Shown in pieces: positions 20,955 through 29,193 of a stretch of DNA of 64,000 nucleotides. The position numbers and the translations under genes are program-made. Origin of the DNA: Dickeya poaceiphila (GTDB lineage Bacteria > Pseudomonadota > Gammaproteobacteria > Enterobacterales > Enterobacteriaceae). Each line of letters begins with the position of its first letter. The stretch's first letter is position 1. The notes beneath the pieces were generated by a model that worked only from the letters and a program-made list of their open reading frames with translations, did not search any database and had not been told where the DNA came from. The DNA lies in contig NZ_CP042220.2 of the NCBI RefSeq assembly GCF_007858975.2, positions 62,001 to 126,000 of the forward strand, in the 5' to 3' direction.

Positions 20955-21158
20955 AATTAATCCTCAGTAATGTCTTTTGGCTACTGCCAAGGTTAAGCGA
21001 TGGTGGCGACGGGAAGAATATTTTTTCTATGTAAGAAGCGAGGGGTTTTTTTTCAGTCTGTAAACAAGGCGGTGGTGGGAAAATATCTTTGGTTTTACCG
21101 ATTAATCTGGGATGACAGTACATTAACTGAAACGTCGAAAAGCTGAGGTATTACAGCT

Positions 21159-21629
21159 TCAGGTGCATGAAAGTATCAGACGCATAGTCGTTAATTCCAG
21201 CCCCTTATCACCAAACGGTGCGACGGCAGCGATGTGAAAGCCAAGCGACTGATAACAGCGCATCGCGCTGTGGTTATGGCTAAATACCGACAACGAAATG
21301 GTATGCGCCCCAAATTGTTGCGCCGCCCGTTGGATGGCGGCCTTTAACATCGCTTGCGCCAGCCCAACCCCACGGAAGGCTGGGTCGATAAACACCCGAC
21401 ACAAGCGGCTGTGGTGTGGTTCTACCTGATACAACTCGATAAATCCCACAATGTTGCGCTGATGTTTGAACAGATAAGGGACAAACTGTGGGTTAGCAAG
21501 ATGATTGGTAATCTGTGCGGTCGTGAGTGGAAACGAATAAGTGGGTCCGCCCCACAGCAGATTCAGTTCGTCACTCTCTATCCAGCGAATCAGGCGCGGA
21601 TAATCCGCTGGCGTAAAATCGATAAGCAT
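21159..21629 (-). CDS. GNAT-family N-acetyltransferase
   Basis: A 156-residue GNAT protein. The acetyl-CoA binding motif A is visible as VFIDPAFRGVGLAQAMLKAAI (R/Q-x-x-G-x-G/A, about residues 79-99), with the C-terminal NHSAMRCYQSLGF motif B. The substrate is not known. It starts 15 bp downstream of dsdA in the same direction and is probably cotranscribed with it, so an amino acid-related substrate is conceivable but unproven. Confidence 0.85.
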   Translation of the reverse strand: MLIDFTPADYPRLIRWIESDELNLLWGGPTYSFPLTTAQITNHLANPQFVPYLFKHQRNIVGFIELYQVEPHHSRLCRVFIDPAFRGVGLAQAMLKAAIQRAAQQFGAHTISLSVFSHNHSAMRCYQSLGFHIAAVAPFGDKGLELTTMRLILSCT

Positions 21630-21644
21630 CAGGGGGTTGTTTCC

Positions 21645-23015
21645 TTACCTTTGTAGCGATTGGCGGCTGGCGACGCCAGCTTGCAGATAGCGAGTCATCT
21701 CGTCTTCCGGCACCATGCCGCCGCCGGTAGCCCAGATGACATGGGTACCTTGCAGACAACGCTGTGGCGTCAACGGGGCGCGTTGGCGGTAGCCCTGCTC
21801 TTCCTGCAGCAGCCGCAGAAAGCCCGGCGCGCCCGCCAGTGCGGACGGTTCCAGCAGAATGTGCTGGGTGTCGTGCATCACATGCAACAGCGCCAGCATG
21901 TCCTCATCCGTCAGCGTGTAGTAACCATCAATCAGTCGCTGCATGGCTTTGCCGACAAAGCCGGAAGGACGGCCAACCGCCAGACCGTCCGCCGTGGTGC
22001 GGTTACTGATACCAACGTCCTGCACCGCTAATTGATCATGCAAGCCGGTGTAGACGCCCATCAACATGCAGGGGGATTCGGTCGGTTCGGCGAAAAAGCA
22101 GTGCACGTGATCGCCAAATGCCAGTTTCAGCCCGAAGCTAATGCCGCCGGGTGCACCGCCGACGCCGCACGGCAGGTAGACGAACAACGGGTGATCGGCG
22201 TCCACTGCCCGGCCCTGCTCGGCAAACTGTGCTTTCAGCCGTTCGCCTGCTACGGCGTAACCAAGAAACAGCGATGTGGAGTTTTCATCGTCGATAAAGT
22301 GGCACTGTGGGTCGGACAGCGCTTCCCGGCGGCCTTGCGCCACCGCCTGACCGTAATCGCCATCGTACTCCACCACCCGCACACCGTGCGTACGCAGCCG
22401 GTCTTTCTTCCACTGTCGGGCGTCGGCGGACATATGTACGGTGGTATCAAACCCCAGCCGGGCGCTGGCAATGCCGATCGACATGCCCAGATTGCCGGTA
22501 GAGCCGACCGCTATCTTGTGACGGCGCAAGCACTGTTGGCAGTCGTCATCCAGCAGGCGGCGATAATCATCGCTTTCCCGCAGCAGACCGTGGCGCAACG
22601 CCAGCTGTTCGGCATGGTACAACACCTCGTAAATGCCGCCGCGTGCTTTGACCGAACCTGCTACCGGCAAGTGACTGTCCAACTTCAGTAAAACTGACGG
22701 CGGCGCTTCCAGCCCGGCCTGTTGGGCGATGGTAGCGGCAAATGCCGGCACGGGCACCAGCTCTGATTCGATGATGCCGTTGCTGGCTTCCAGCTCCGGA
22801 AAAGCCTGTTGCAGCAAGGGGGCGAAACGTTGCAAACGCTGACTGGCGTCGGCCACGTTGGCAGCGGTTAACGGCACGTCACTCAGCGCGTCATTTACGG
22901 AAGTTGCCGCTGGGTTGAACCAACACACCGGTTGGCGATTCACCAGCAGAGCCAGCAGCGGAAAGTCGTGGAACCATTGCTGCAACGGTTTGCCGTGTAA
23001 GGTCTCGGCCATCAT
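21645..23015 (-). CDS. dsdA: D-serine dehydratase
   Basis: A 456-residue PLP enzyme that converts D-serine to pyruvate and ammonia, allowing D-serine detoxification and use. The PLP lysine is Lys123 in [10 protein letters not shown]; the phosphate-binding loop is [11 protein letters not shown], and the C-terminal [12 protein letters not shown] is typical of DsdA. The RBS AGGAG precedes two adjacent ATG codons (23015 and 23012). Length is close to the E. coli enzyme (442). Unlike E. coli, neither dsdX nor dsdC is adjacent; a GNAT gene follows and short direct repeats precede. Confidence 0.93.
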   Translation of the reverse strand: MMAETLHGKPLQQWFHDFPLLALLVNRQPVCWFNPAATSVNDALSDVPLTAANVADASQRLQRFAPLLQQAFPELEASNGIIESELVPVPAFAATIAQQAGLEAPPSVLLKLDSHLPVAGSVKARGGIYEVLYHAEQLALRHGLLRESDDYRRLLDDDCQQCLRRHKIAVGSTGNLGMSIGIASARLGFDTTVHMSADARQWKKDRLRTHGVRVVEYDGDYGQAVAQGRREALSDPQCHFIDDENSTSLFLGYAVAGERLKAQFAEQGRAVDADHPLFVYLPCGVGGAPGGISFGLKLAFGDHVHCFFAEPTESPCMLMGVYTGLHDQLAVQDVGISNRTTADGLAVGRPSGFVGKAMQRLIDGYYTLTDEDMLALLHVMHDTQHILLEPSALAGAPGFLRLLQEEQGYRQRAPLTPQRCLQGTHVIWATGGGMVPEDEMTRYLQAGVASRQSLQR

Positions 23016-23408
23016 CGTCGTCTCCTGTTAATCGCCGTTGGTCATGTACTGTCGTTCATGCAGTAGTTGTTCATGCATGGTTGTTCATCATGCCTGTATT
23101 GACGGGAATTTGCCTGCCAACATAGCGGCTCTGATCGTTGGTGGTGTGGTTTTTTTATTTAATAATCAATTTGATAGTTATTTTTTATTCCCTATACAGA
23201 ATTTTTATACTGGGACAAACGGCTTTTACGACAAATTTACCGCCCGGCGAGTAGCCTGACTGCGTGTCCCCGAATGGTGCGGCGGTAACCGAAGACGAAT
23301 GGGGCCGGCAGGGGACCGTGATATGGCTCAGATACGCTGTGCGTCAGGCCCATTTCATCGGTGAAGTGAGCCTGCCATAGCGGGTCGTTGCAAGAGGAGG
23401 AGGCAATC
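23016..23408. other. Control region of dsdA with short direct repeats
   Basis: This 393-bp stretch contains repeated GTTCATGCA at 23054-23062 and 23069-23077 and a related GTTCATCA at 23083-23090, spaced 14-15 bp. They lie 39-75 bp upstream of the dsdA start, so they could be regulator half-sites. The rest (AT-rich around 23140-23230) shows nothing recognisable. Confidence 0.45.
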
Positions 23409-23690
23409 ATGAAAGTAAACGAGCTGGCAGCAGGTGGACTGTTACTGATGCTGCCATTAGGTGTGCTGGCGGTAGCGCCTTATCCGGTGGATGACAGCCA
23501 TGAATTTACCGAGGCACAACGGGCGGAAATCCGTCGAATTGTGACGGAATATCTGCTGGCGCACCCGGATAAAGGGCTGGCGAGCGACCAGGCGCCTACT
23601 AGCGACAGATGCAGGTCGGCACATCCGGTGGCTGACAACGGCAAACTGAGTTCGTGCACCAACACGCAGTGGATGTGTTTGTCACAGTAA
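23409..23690 (+). CDS. Short exported protein, probable remnant of a DsbA/ScsC-like thioredoxin protein
   Basis: A 93-residue frame with a good RBS (AAGAGGAGGAGG) and signal peptide (about residues 1-21). Residues 31-54 (FTEAQRAEIRRIVTEYLLAH) resemble the N-terminal helical arm that precedes the thioredoxin domain in ScsC/BcfH-like DsbA-family proteins. The protein then runs into an unrelated Ser/Thr/Pro-rich tail with two cysteines and stops. No thioredoxin CxxC follows in any frame nearby. It may be a truncated gene that survives as a small periplasmic protein, or a pseudogene. Confidence 0.5.
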   Translation: MKVNELAAGGLLLMLPLGVLAVAPYPVDDSHEFTEAQRAEIRRIVTEYLLAHPDKGLASDQAPTSDRCRSAHPVADNGKLSSCTNTQWMCLSQ

Positions 23691-23876
23691 ACCCGCGGGA
23701 GAAGCAGGAGGAAAAGGTAGTAAACAATAGGGTGGTTTTATTTCATTTATTTTGAATAATATCTGCAAATAAACTTGATTTTAACACTGAGTTAACAGGT
23801 CTATTATCACTTACATCGAAAGCGAAGACGCTTTCAGTAAAGAAATAAACCGAATTCAACGTGAAGGATATTGACC

Positions 23877-24128
23877 ATGAATGCTATCAAAAATATTGTT
23901 GCAGTTATCACCCTGGCTACCGTTTCTTTCGGCACTTTCGCCGCAACAGAAGTTCAGCAGTCTGCCAGTCAGTCCATCGGCACCGTCAGCGCGACTGCCA
24001 ATACGCTGGATGGTCTGCAGGCCAACCTGTCTGAAAAAGCGAATGCCGCTGGCGCTAAATCGTTCCGTATCATCTCTGCGACCGGCAGCGATAATCAACT
24101 GCGCGGTGTGGCTGAACTCTATAACTGA
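23877..24128 (+). CDS. DUF1471 (YdgH/BhsA/McbA-like) small periplasmic protein
   Basis: An 83-residue protein with a signal peptide (about residues 1-22, cleaved after TFA) and one DUF1471 domain ending ATGSDNQLRGVAELYN. Relatives such as BhsA and McbA respond to envelope stress and affect biofilm formation. The ATG at 23877 follows AAGGATATTGACC. It is preceded by an AT-rich promoter region and followed by a strong terminator, so it is probably monocistronic. A paralogue of similar layout lies at 41051-41311 on the other strand. Confidence 0.85.
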   Translation: MNAIKNIVAVITLATVSFGTFAATEVQQSASQSIGTVSATANTLDGLQANLSEKANAAGAKSFRIISATGSDNQLRGVAELYN

Positions 24129-24153
24129 TAACCGGTTTATCGTTATCACGCGC

Positions 24154-24185
24154 AACAATGGCCGCCTTCGGGCGGCTTTGTTGTT
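24154..24185 (+). terminator. Terminator of the DUF1471 gene
   Basis: GCCGCC-TTCG-GGCGGC with outer ACAA/TTGT pairing is followed by TTTGTTGTT, 25 bp after the stop. Confidence 0.88.
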
Positions 24186-24482
24186 GGTGTACTACGCTGA
24201 ACCTCGCATCACTTGCGTCGCTGATACTGACCTGATAGCGGTTATCAGGAAGATGGGCAACGTTCTGCGGTGCCTTGCTGAGTACATGGTGCAAATGCTG
24301 TTGTCCTGAAATAAGGTGGATAAAAACATTTATTCATTCCATATCGATTACCCACTCTCTATCTACATCCCCCAAATAAGCATTGAATGCTTTATCTCTC
24401 CAATAGAACCATCAAACAATCAGTCACAGTCAATCAATAAATAAATGTACGACCATGCTTTGTGACGCCGGTTAAATTAGTT

Positions 24483-24497
24483 ATTTCAAAATGAAAT
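24483..24497. promoter_or_regulatory. Candidate activator (UAS) palindrome
   Basis: ATTTCAAAATGAAAT is a perfect 6+6 palindrome centred about 160 bp upstream of the sigma-54 promoter. A related sequence, ATGAAA-N8-TTTCAT, overlaps it at about 24491-24510. The position suits an enhancer for the PrpR-like activator at 29194; assignment is inferred. Confidence 0.4.
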
Positions 24498-24542
24498 TCA
24501 TTGTTTTCATATTTAAATGCAGTGAGTTTGCAGAGTAATCAG

Positions 24543-24564
24543 AAACGTGATTTATATCACCAGG
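24543..24564. promoter_or_regulatory. CRP-cAMP binding site
   Basis: The core GTGA-TTTATA-TCAC (24547-24560) is fully symmetric and matches the CRP consensus spacing. It lies about 100 bp upstream of the sigma-54 promoter, so carbon-source control of the operon is likely, possibly as an anti-activator at a sigma-54 promoter. Confidence 0.7.
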
Positions 24565-24648
24565 ATAATCAACAACAAGAAAACAATATTTTTTAAATGG
24601 CTTTAAATATCAATGTATTGTGAGTGTAAGGGCGAGTGTGGATGGTTC

Positions 24649-24664
24649 TGGCATACGACGTGCA
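24649..24664 (+). promoter_or_regulatory. Sigma-54 promoter of the 2-hydroxyacid operon
   Basis: TGGCATACGACGTGCA has GG at -24 and GC at -12 with the exact sigma-54 spacing (consensus TGGCAC-N5-TTGCA). Transcription would begin near 24676, leaving a 5' leader of about 25 nt with RBS-like GGAGG at 24671-24675. The linked regulator at 29194 is a sigma-54 activator. Confidence 0.8.
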
Positions 24665-24699
24665 TTTATAGGAGGGTAATTAATACTGGAGATAGTTAA

Positions 24700-25653
24700 A
24701 TGGCGTACAAAATTTTGCTTCCTCAAGAAATTATGCAAGAAGGAAGAGAATATCTGGAAAGTCGTGGTTATGAGTTAATCACAGGTTCCGGGATGGAAGA
24801 AGAAGATATTATCCGTGATATCCCGGATTGTGACGGCATTATTGTCCGTTTATCTAAAATGTCCGACCGTGTATTTGAGGCGGCGAAAAAATTGAAAGTC
24901 GTGGTGCGTCATGGCGCAGGCTACGACACCGTAGATTTAGAGTCTGCGAAACGCCATGGAGTCGTGGTATTAAATGCACCGCTCGCCAATAGTATGTCTG
25001 TAGCCGAACTGGCAATATTTTATATGTTGCATTGCTCGCGTAATTTCAAGCTGGTTGAAGAAAAAATGCTTGAAGATTATTACTGGGCAAAACTGCGTAC
25101 GCCGAAAGTCGAATTAGATGAAAAAACGCTGGGTTTAATTGGTGTAGGTAATATTGGCTCACGCGTGGCAATTAAGGCGTTACATGGCTTCAATATGAAA
25201 GTCATTGCTTATGATCCGTATAAAAACCAGGACCAGGTTCCTGAAGGCGTTGAGCTGACCGACGATTTCGACCGTATTTTTAAAGAAAGCGATTTTGTCT
25301 CTCTGCACTGCCCGACAACCGCAGAAACCATGGACTTTATTGGTGAAAAACAATTCTCAATGATGAAGCCGACGGCTTATTTTATCAATACGGCACGGGG
25401 CAAACTCGTGGATGAAAAAGCGTTGTATCACGCGTTAACCAGCAATGTAATTGCAGGCGCGGGTGTTGATGTGTTGAAAAAAGAACCCTTCGACCCGAAC
25501 GACCCTATTTTCCAATTAAACAATATCGTTATTGGTCCGCATATCGGTGCGGCAACCAAAGAAGCGACTGATCGTGCGTCGCTGCATTCCGCCATCGGCA
25601 TTGATGAAGTGCTGTCAGGTAAAAAACCATCCTGGCCAGTGCCGGGTTTTTAA
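24700..25653 (+). CDS. D-isomer-specific 2-hydroxyacid dehydrogenase (SerA-like)
   Basis: A 317-residue NAD-dependent dehydrogenase interconverting a (R)-2-hydroxy acid and a 2-oxo acid. It has the Rossmann motif GVGNIG (148-153), an acidic residue after the second strand (YDP, Asp172) that favours NAD, and the catalytic set Arg233 (TARG), Glu262 (KKEPFDP) and His281 (GPHIGAAT). It is most like phosphoglycerate-dehydrogenase-type enzymes without a regulatory ACT domain. First gene of a five-gene locus, followed after 10 bp by an RraA-like gene. The substrate is not known; a dicarboxylic or acylated hydroxy acid would fit the neighbours. Confidence 0.9.
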   Translation: MAYKILLPQEIMQEGREYLESRGYELITGSGMEEEDIIRDIPDCDGIIVRLSKMSDRVFEAAKKLKVVVRHGAGYDTVDLESAKRHGVVVLNAPLANSMSVAELAIFYMLHCSRNFKLVEEKMLEDYYWAKLRTPKVELDEKTLGLIGVGNIGSRVAIKALHGFNMKVIAYDPYKNQDQVPEGVELTDDFDRIFKESDFVSLHCPTTAETMDFIGEKQFSMMKPTAYFINTARGKLVDEKALYHALTSNVIAGAGVDVLKKEPFDPNDPIFQLNNIVIGPHIGAATKEATDRASLHSAIGIDEVLSGKKPSWPVPGF

Positions 25654-25663
25654 GGAGAACATC

Positions 25664-26362
25664 ATGTCTATTGGTAATCGTGTTTTTACTCAACGCCCGG
25701 CATTTGACGTTGAATTACTGAAACAGTATGAACAACTTCCGGCTGCGAATATCGCGGATACGATGAACCGAATTGCCGTACTGGGAAATGGTATTAAGCG
25801 CATATCTTCTCCCAAAAAGCCGATTATGGCGGGCTACGCCATTACGGTAAAAGCGCGTGCTGGCGATAATTTAATGTTGCACGCCGCACTGGATATGGCT
25901 AGCGAAAATGATGTGATTGTGGTGTCAAATGAAGGCGACCGTTCTCGTGCATTAATGGGCGAAATTATGGTGGCCTATGCCCATTACACCAAAAAAATCG
26001 CCGGTATTGTGCTGGATGGCCCAATCCGGGATATCGATGCCCTTTCAGTACTGGATTTCCCTCTTTATGCCACGGGCTCCAACCCGGCGGGTCCTTTTAA
26101 AGAAGGTCCCGGCGAAGTCAATACGCCGATTGCGGTCGGCGGTGTTGCGGTATGTCCTGGCGACCTGATTGTCGGCGATGCGGATGGCGTTATTGTCGTC
26201 CCTTTGGGTGATGCCGCTGCATTACTGGAAAAAGCAAAGGAATATGCAAAATTTGATGCCAGCAAAGTCGAAGCCGCTAAGAACGGCGCAGCAAGTCGTG
26301 CATGGGTGAAAAAATCATTAGACGAAAAAGGCGTTGAATTTATCGACGATATTTACCGCTGA
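25664..26362 (+). CDS. RraA-like aldolase/decarboxylase (HMG/CHA aldolase family)
   Basis: A 232-residue protein of the RraA-like/DlpA family. The catalytic Arg-Asp pair of class II HMG/CHA aldolases is present as Arg122-Asp123 in LDGPIRDIDAL, with the GEIMVAYA loop (99-106) and the GDLIVGDADGVIVVP segment (166-180). Characterised relatives cleave 4-hydroxy-4-methyl-2-oxoglutarate or decarboxylate oxaloacetate with a divalent metal. The intact Arg-Asp pair argues for an enzyme and against a pure RNase E inhibitor. The ATG at 25664 has the RBS AAGGAGAAC; it lies 10 bp after the dehydrogenase, whose 2-oxo acid product it could use. Confidence 0.86.
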   Translation: MSIGNRVFTQRPAFDVELLKQYEQLPAANIADTMNRIAVLGNGIKRISSPKKPIMAGYAITVKARAGDNLMLHAALDMASENDVIVVSNEGDRSRALMGEIMVAYAHYTKKIAGIVLDGPIRDIDALSVLDFPLYATGSNPAGPFKEGPGEVNTPIAVGGVAVCPGDLIVGDADGVIVVPLGDAAALLEKAKEYAKFDASKVEAAKNGAASRAWVKKSLDEKGVEFIDDIYR

Positions 26363-26430
26363 TCTAATTAAATAATTACCAGCCACGTATATCAAAAATA
26401 TACGTGGCCCTAAAGCAAAGGTAATATAAA

Positions 26431-27825
26431 ATGCTTTATCTGAAACTCTTACCCATTATATTTTTTCCCGTTTTATTTTGGTTAACTCCACATCCGGTCG
26501 GTGTCTCGGTCCAAACCTGGGAAATGGTCGGTATTTATCTGGCAATGCTGTGCGGACTCGTTCTGCGTCCATTCACTGATTCCGTCGTCATGCTGATTAT
26601 TCTGGGGATAGCATCGTTATTTGTCGAACCCGGTCCGTTGTTTGCCGGTTTTGGTAGCCCATTGGTGTGGTTTATTATCGGCGCCTTTATTATTTGTAAG
26701 GCTTTCGTTATTACCGGTTTGGGCAAGCGTATTGCTTATATGCTGCTTAAGCGTTATGGCAAAAATACCCTGACTCTCGGTTATCTGATGATGGTGACGG
26801 ATACGTTACTCGCGCCGGCGACCGGGTCGAATATGTCCCGCTCAGGGGGGATTACCTACCCCATTTTCAGGAATATCGCAGAAGCGCTGGGTTCCAAACC
26901 GGAAGAAGGGAGCCGCAAAATTGGTGCTTACCTCACTATTCTGATGTATGTGGTTTCCATGGGGACATCCATTCTGTTCCTGACCGGTATGGCGACGAAC
27001 TCAATTACTATTTCTCTCGCCAATGAGATCATGAAGGTGAATCTTGAGTGGGTGTTATGGTTCAAGGCGGCTATTGTTCCTGCCGGACTGGTGCTGCTGG
27101 TTTCCCCCTGGATTCTCTATAAGCTTTATGCGCCGGAATTAAAAACCATCGATAATGTTAATGAGATTGCTGATAAGGGGCTTCGGGAACTGGGTCCGGT
27201 GAAGCGGGAAGAAAAATTGCTGATTGTTTTCTTCTTGCTGGGGATTTTGGGCTGGATGACCGGTTCTATCACGGGTATTGATTTTATTCCCGTGGGTCTG
27301 GCATTTCTGGCGTGTTTACTGTTGTTCCGCGTACTGAGCTGGGATGATGTGGTCAGCGAAAAGTCTGCCTGGCAGGCCTTCGTCTGGTATGGCGCGTTTT
27401 ATGGTTGCGCGGTTGCCCTGTCAAAAGGCGGTTTTTATGTCTACCTTGTCGGCGTAATCAAAACTTATCTCGACCTGTCGCAACTGAGTGAAATCAGCGC
27501 CCTTGGCGTGCTGGTGTTTATCAGCCTCGCGGTGCGGTATTTCTTTGTATCGAATAGTGCCTTCGTCGTTTCCTTCTATCCGGTACTGTTTACTCTGGGT
27601 ATGACCACGCAAGCACATCCCATGTATGTTGCGCTTTCCCTTGCTTTCTCGGCGGGTTATGGCGCGTTGCTGACGCATTATGGCAACGGTGCGGGCGTAT
27701 TCACATTTTCAAGCGGTTACGTACCACAAAAAACGTTCTGGTTGCTGGGAACCATTATGGTGCTGGTTAATGTTTTGGTTTTTTTCCTGGTCGGAATTCC
27801 TTACTGGAAGCTCATCGGTATTTAA
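26431..27825 (+). CDS. DASS-family carboxylate transporter
   Basis: A 464-residue inner-membrane protein of the divalent anion:sodium symporter (SLC13/CitT/YflS) family. About 11-13 hydrophobic segments are visible, with the substrate/Na+ site motif TGSNMSRSGG near residues 131-140, comparable to SNTxRxGG in CitT. The second repeat motif is near THYGNGAGVF. It likely imports a di- or tricarboxylate or related anionic substrate for the neighbouring enzymes. It lies 68 bp after the RraA-like gene and 16 bp before the amidohydrolase. A second, distinct DASS transporter lies at 52775. Confidence 0.88.
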   Translation: MLYLKLLPIIFFPVLFWLTPHPVGVSVQTWEMVGIYLAMLCGLVLRPFTDSVVMLIILGIASLFVEPGPLFAGFGSPLVWFIIGAFIICKAFVITGLGKRIAYMLLKRYGKNTLTLGYLMMVTDTLLAPATGSNMSRSGGITYPIFRNIAEALGSKPEEGSRKIGAYLTILMYVVSMGTSILFLTGMATNSITISLANEIMKVNLEWVLWFKAAIVPAGLVLLVSPWILYKLYAPELKTIDNVNEIADKGLRELGPVKREEKLLIVFFLLGILGWMTGSITGIDFIPVGLAFLACLLLFRVLSWDDVVSEKSAWQAFVWYGAFYGCAVALSKGGFYVYLVGVIKTYLDLSQLSEISALGVLVFISLAVRYFFVSNSAFVVSFYPVLFTLGMTTQAHPMYVALSLAFSAGYGALLTHYGNGAGVFTFSSGYVPQKTFWLLGTIMVLVNVLVFFLVGIPYWKLIGI

Positions 27826-27841
27826 TTAGGAGGATAGAAAG

Positions 27842-29005
27842 ATGAAACTGGATATTCTGATTAAAAATGGACGGGTTGTTGATACCGATAATGATGATTA
27901 CGTTAGTCGTGATATTGGTATCATTGGCAACCGGATCGTCGATCTTAATCAAGCTGATATTTCTGAGGTCGAAACGGTTATTGATGCAGCCGGCTGTATT
28001 GTGATGCCGGGGCTGATTGATTTCCATTTGCATGTTTTCCATGGTGGGACAGCAATCAGTGTCAACCCCGATGTTATCTGTTTACCCAACGGCGTAACCA
28101 GTGTGGTGGATGCGGGAAGCAGTGGTTGGGTTAATTACCCCGTTTTTCGCAATACCGTCATTAACACATCCATGGTGAAAATAAAAAGTTACCTGAATGT
28201 GGTTAATGTCGGTCTTTCAACATTGGGCGGTGGTGCTACCGGGTATCTTGAAAATACCAACCCCGCTAACTATAACGTAGAAAAAATTGCGCAAACGCTG
28301 GCGGAGAATAAAGAAAATATTCTGGGTCTAAAATTACGTTATAGTCAGGATATCGCCAGAGGAAAAAACTACGCCAGCGATCCGTTCTTTGCATCAGTCG
28401 CGCTGGCACGGCAGCTTGATACCTCGATTTGTGTACACGTCACAGATTCGTTGCTGTCGGCAGATGAGCTGATTAGCCATTTCCAAACTAACGACATTTA
28501 TGCTCACTGCTTTCACGGAACGGGGAACGCCATTCTCGATAAAAATGGAGATCTCTATCAGGGCATTAAAGAAGCGAAAGACAGAGGCATTATTTTTGAC
28601 TGTTCAAACGGCGTGGCGCATTTTGATTTTAATGTTGCTGGTAACGCGATGGAACAAGGTTTCTATCCCGATATCATCAGTACCGATTTAACACTGAGAA
28701 ACAGTCTGCGTACCGACAAGGTATACAGCCTGCTTTTCGTCATGTCGAAATATCTCAATATGGGGATGTCTTTGTTTGATGTGATTCGTGCTGTAACGGT
28801 GACGCCTGCACGCCTGATGAATATGCAAGGCCGTATCGGTACATTACAACCTGGCGCGTTTGCGGATATCGCCATCGCTAAGCTGTGCAAGCAGAAGATC
28901 ACATTCGAAGATACAAAAGGCAAGAAAATCGTCGGCGACCATTATATTGATAACTGCGCAACCATCTGTAATGGTCAGATTGTTTATCGTCGTTATAGCT
29001 TCTAG
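27842..29005 (+). CDS. Amidohydrolase-superfamily metallohydrolase (COG3964-type)
   Basis: A 387-residue cytoplasmic TIM-barrel metal hydrolase. The binuclear metal site is complete: H62/H64 in DFHLHVFHGG, candidate carboxylated Lys164 (GLKLRYS), His199 (VHVTDS), His222 or His225 (AHCFHGT) and catalytic Asp282 (ISTDLT). The VTSVVDAGSSGW segment marks the COG3964 group often mis-named dihydroorotase. Characterised members of that group hydrolyse O-acetylated 2-hydroxy acids such as acetyl-(R)-mandelate (family knowledge). That chemistry would yield the substrate of the first gene in this operon. The RBS is AGGAGG, and a terminator follows. Confidence 0.85.
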   Translation: MKLDILIKNGRVVDTDNDDYVSRDIGIIGNRIVDLNQADISEVETVIDAAGCIVMPGLIDFHLHVFHGGTAISVNPDVICLPNGVTSVVDAGSSGWVNYPVFRNTVINTSMVKIKSYLNVVNVGLSTLGGGATGYLENTNPANYNVEKIAQTLAENKENILGLKLRYSQDIARGKNYASDPFFASVALARQLDTSICVHVTDSLLSADELISHFQTNDIYAHCFHGTGNAILDKNGDLYQGIKEAKDRGIIFDCSNGVAHFDFNVAGNAMEQGFYPDIISTDLTLRNSLRTDKVYSLLFVMSKYLNMGMSLFDVIRAVTVTPARLMNMQGRIGTLQPGAFADIAIAKLCKQKITFEDTKGKKIVGDHYIDNCATICNGQIVYRRYSF

Positions 29006-29039
29006 TTTTCGTTGATGATCAGCATTAGCTGATGACAAA

Positions 29040-29077
29040 AAAGGCTCTGTGTATACTCTGCATAGAGCCTTTTTTTA
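29040..29077 (+). terminator. Terminator after the amidohydrolase gene
   Basis: The arms AAGGCTCT and AGAGCCTT enclose a 15-nt loop, with A-run upstream and seven Ts downstream. It separates the four-gene operon from the regulator gene. Confidence 0.9.
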
Positions 29078-29193
29078 TCATCCATCCGGATACAGGATAT
29101 GCAGAATAGTGTACGTGATTTATATTATTGATAAAAAATAACTTAGTTATATAATTATTATGCATATTGTGTGGTATAACGTTTGGTGGATAT

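Larger units (their letters stand above)
24129..24699. other. Control region of the 2-hydroxyacid operon
   Basis: This 571-bp AT-rich intergenic region holds the DUF1471 terminator at its left end. It then holds a palindrome (24483), a CRP-type site (24543) and a sigma-54 promoter (24649). Between about 24190 and 24470 nothing is recognised. Confidence 0.6.

Noticed and set aside
24491..24510. KdgR-like box (ATGAAA...TTTCAT) upstream of the dehydrogenase operon
   Set aside because: The spacing between half-sites is 8 bp instead of 5, so it does not fit the KdgR consensus; treated as a possible activator site only.
25664..26362. Naming the RraA-like protein as the RNase E inhibitor RraA
   Set aside because: It is longer than RraA, sits in a catabolic operon and keeps the aldolase Arg-Asp pair, so an enzyme role is more likely.
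27842..29005. Dihydroorotase annotation for the amidohydrolase
   Set aside because: The VDAGSSGW segment and context match the COG3964 group rather than PyrC; no pyrimidine gene is nearby.
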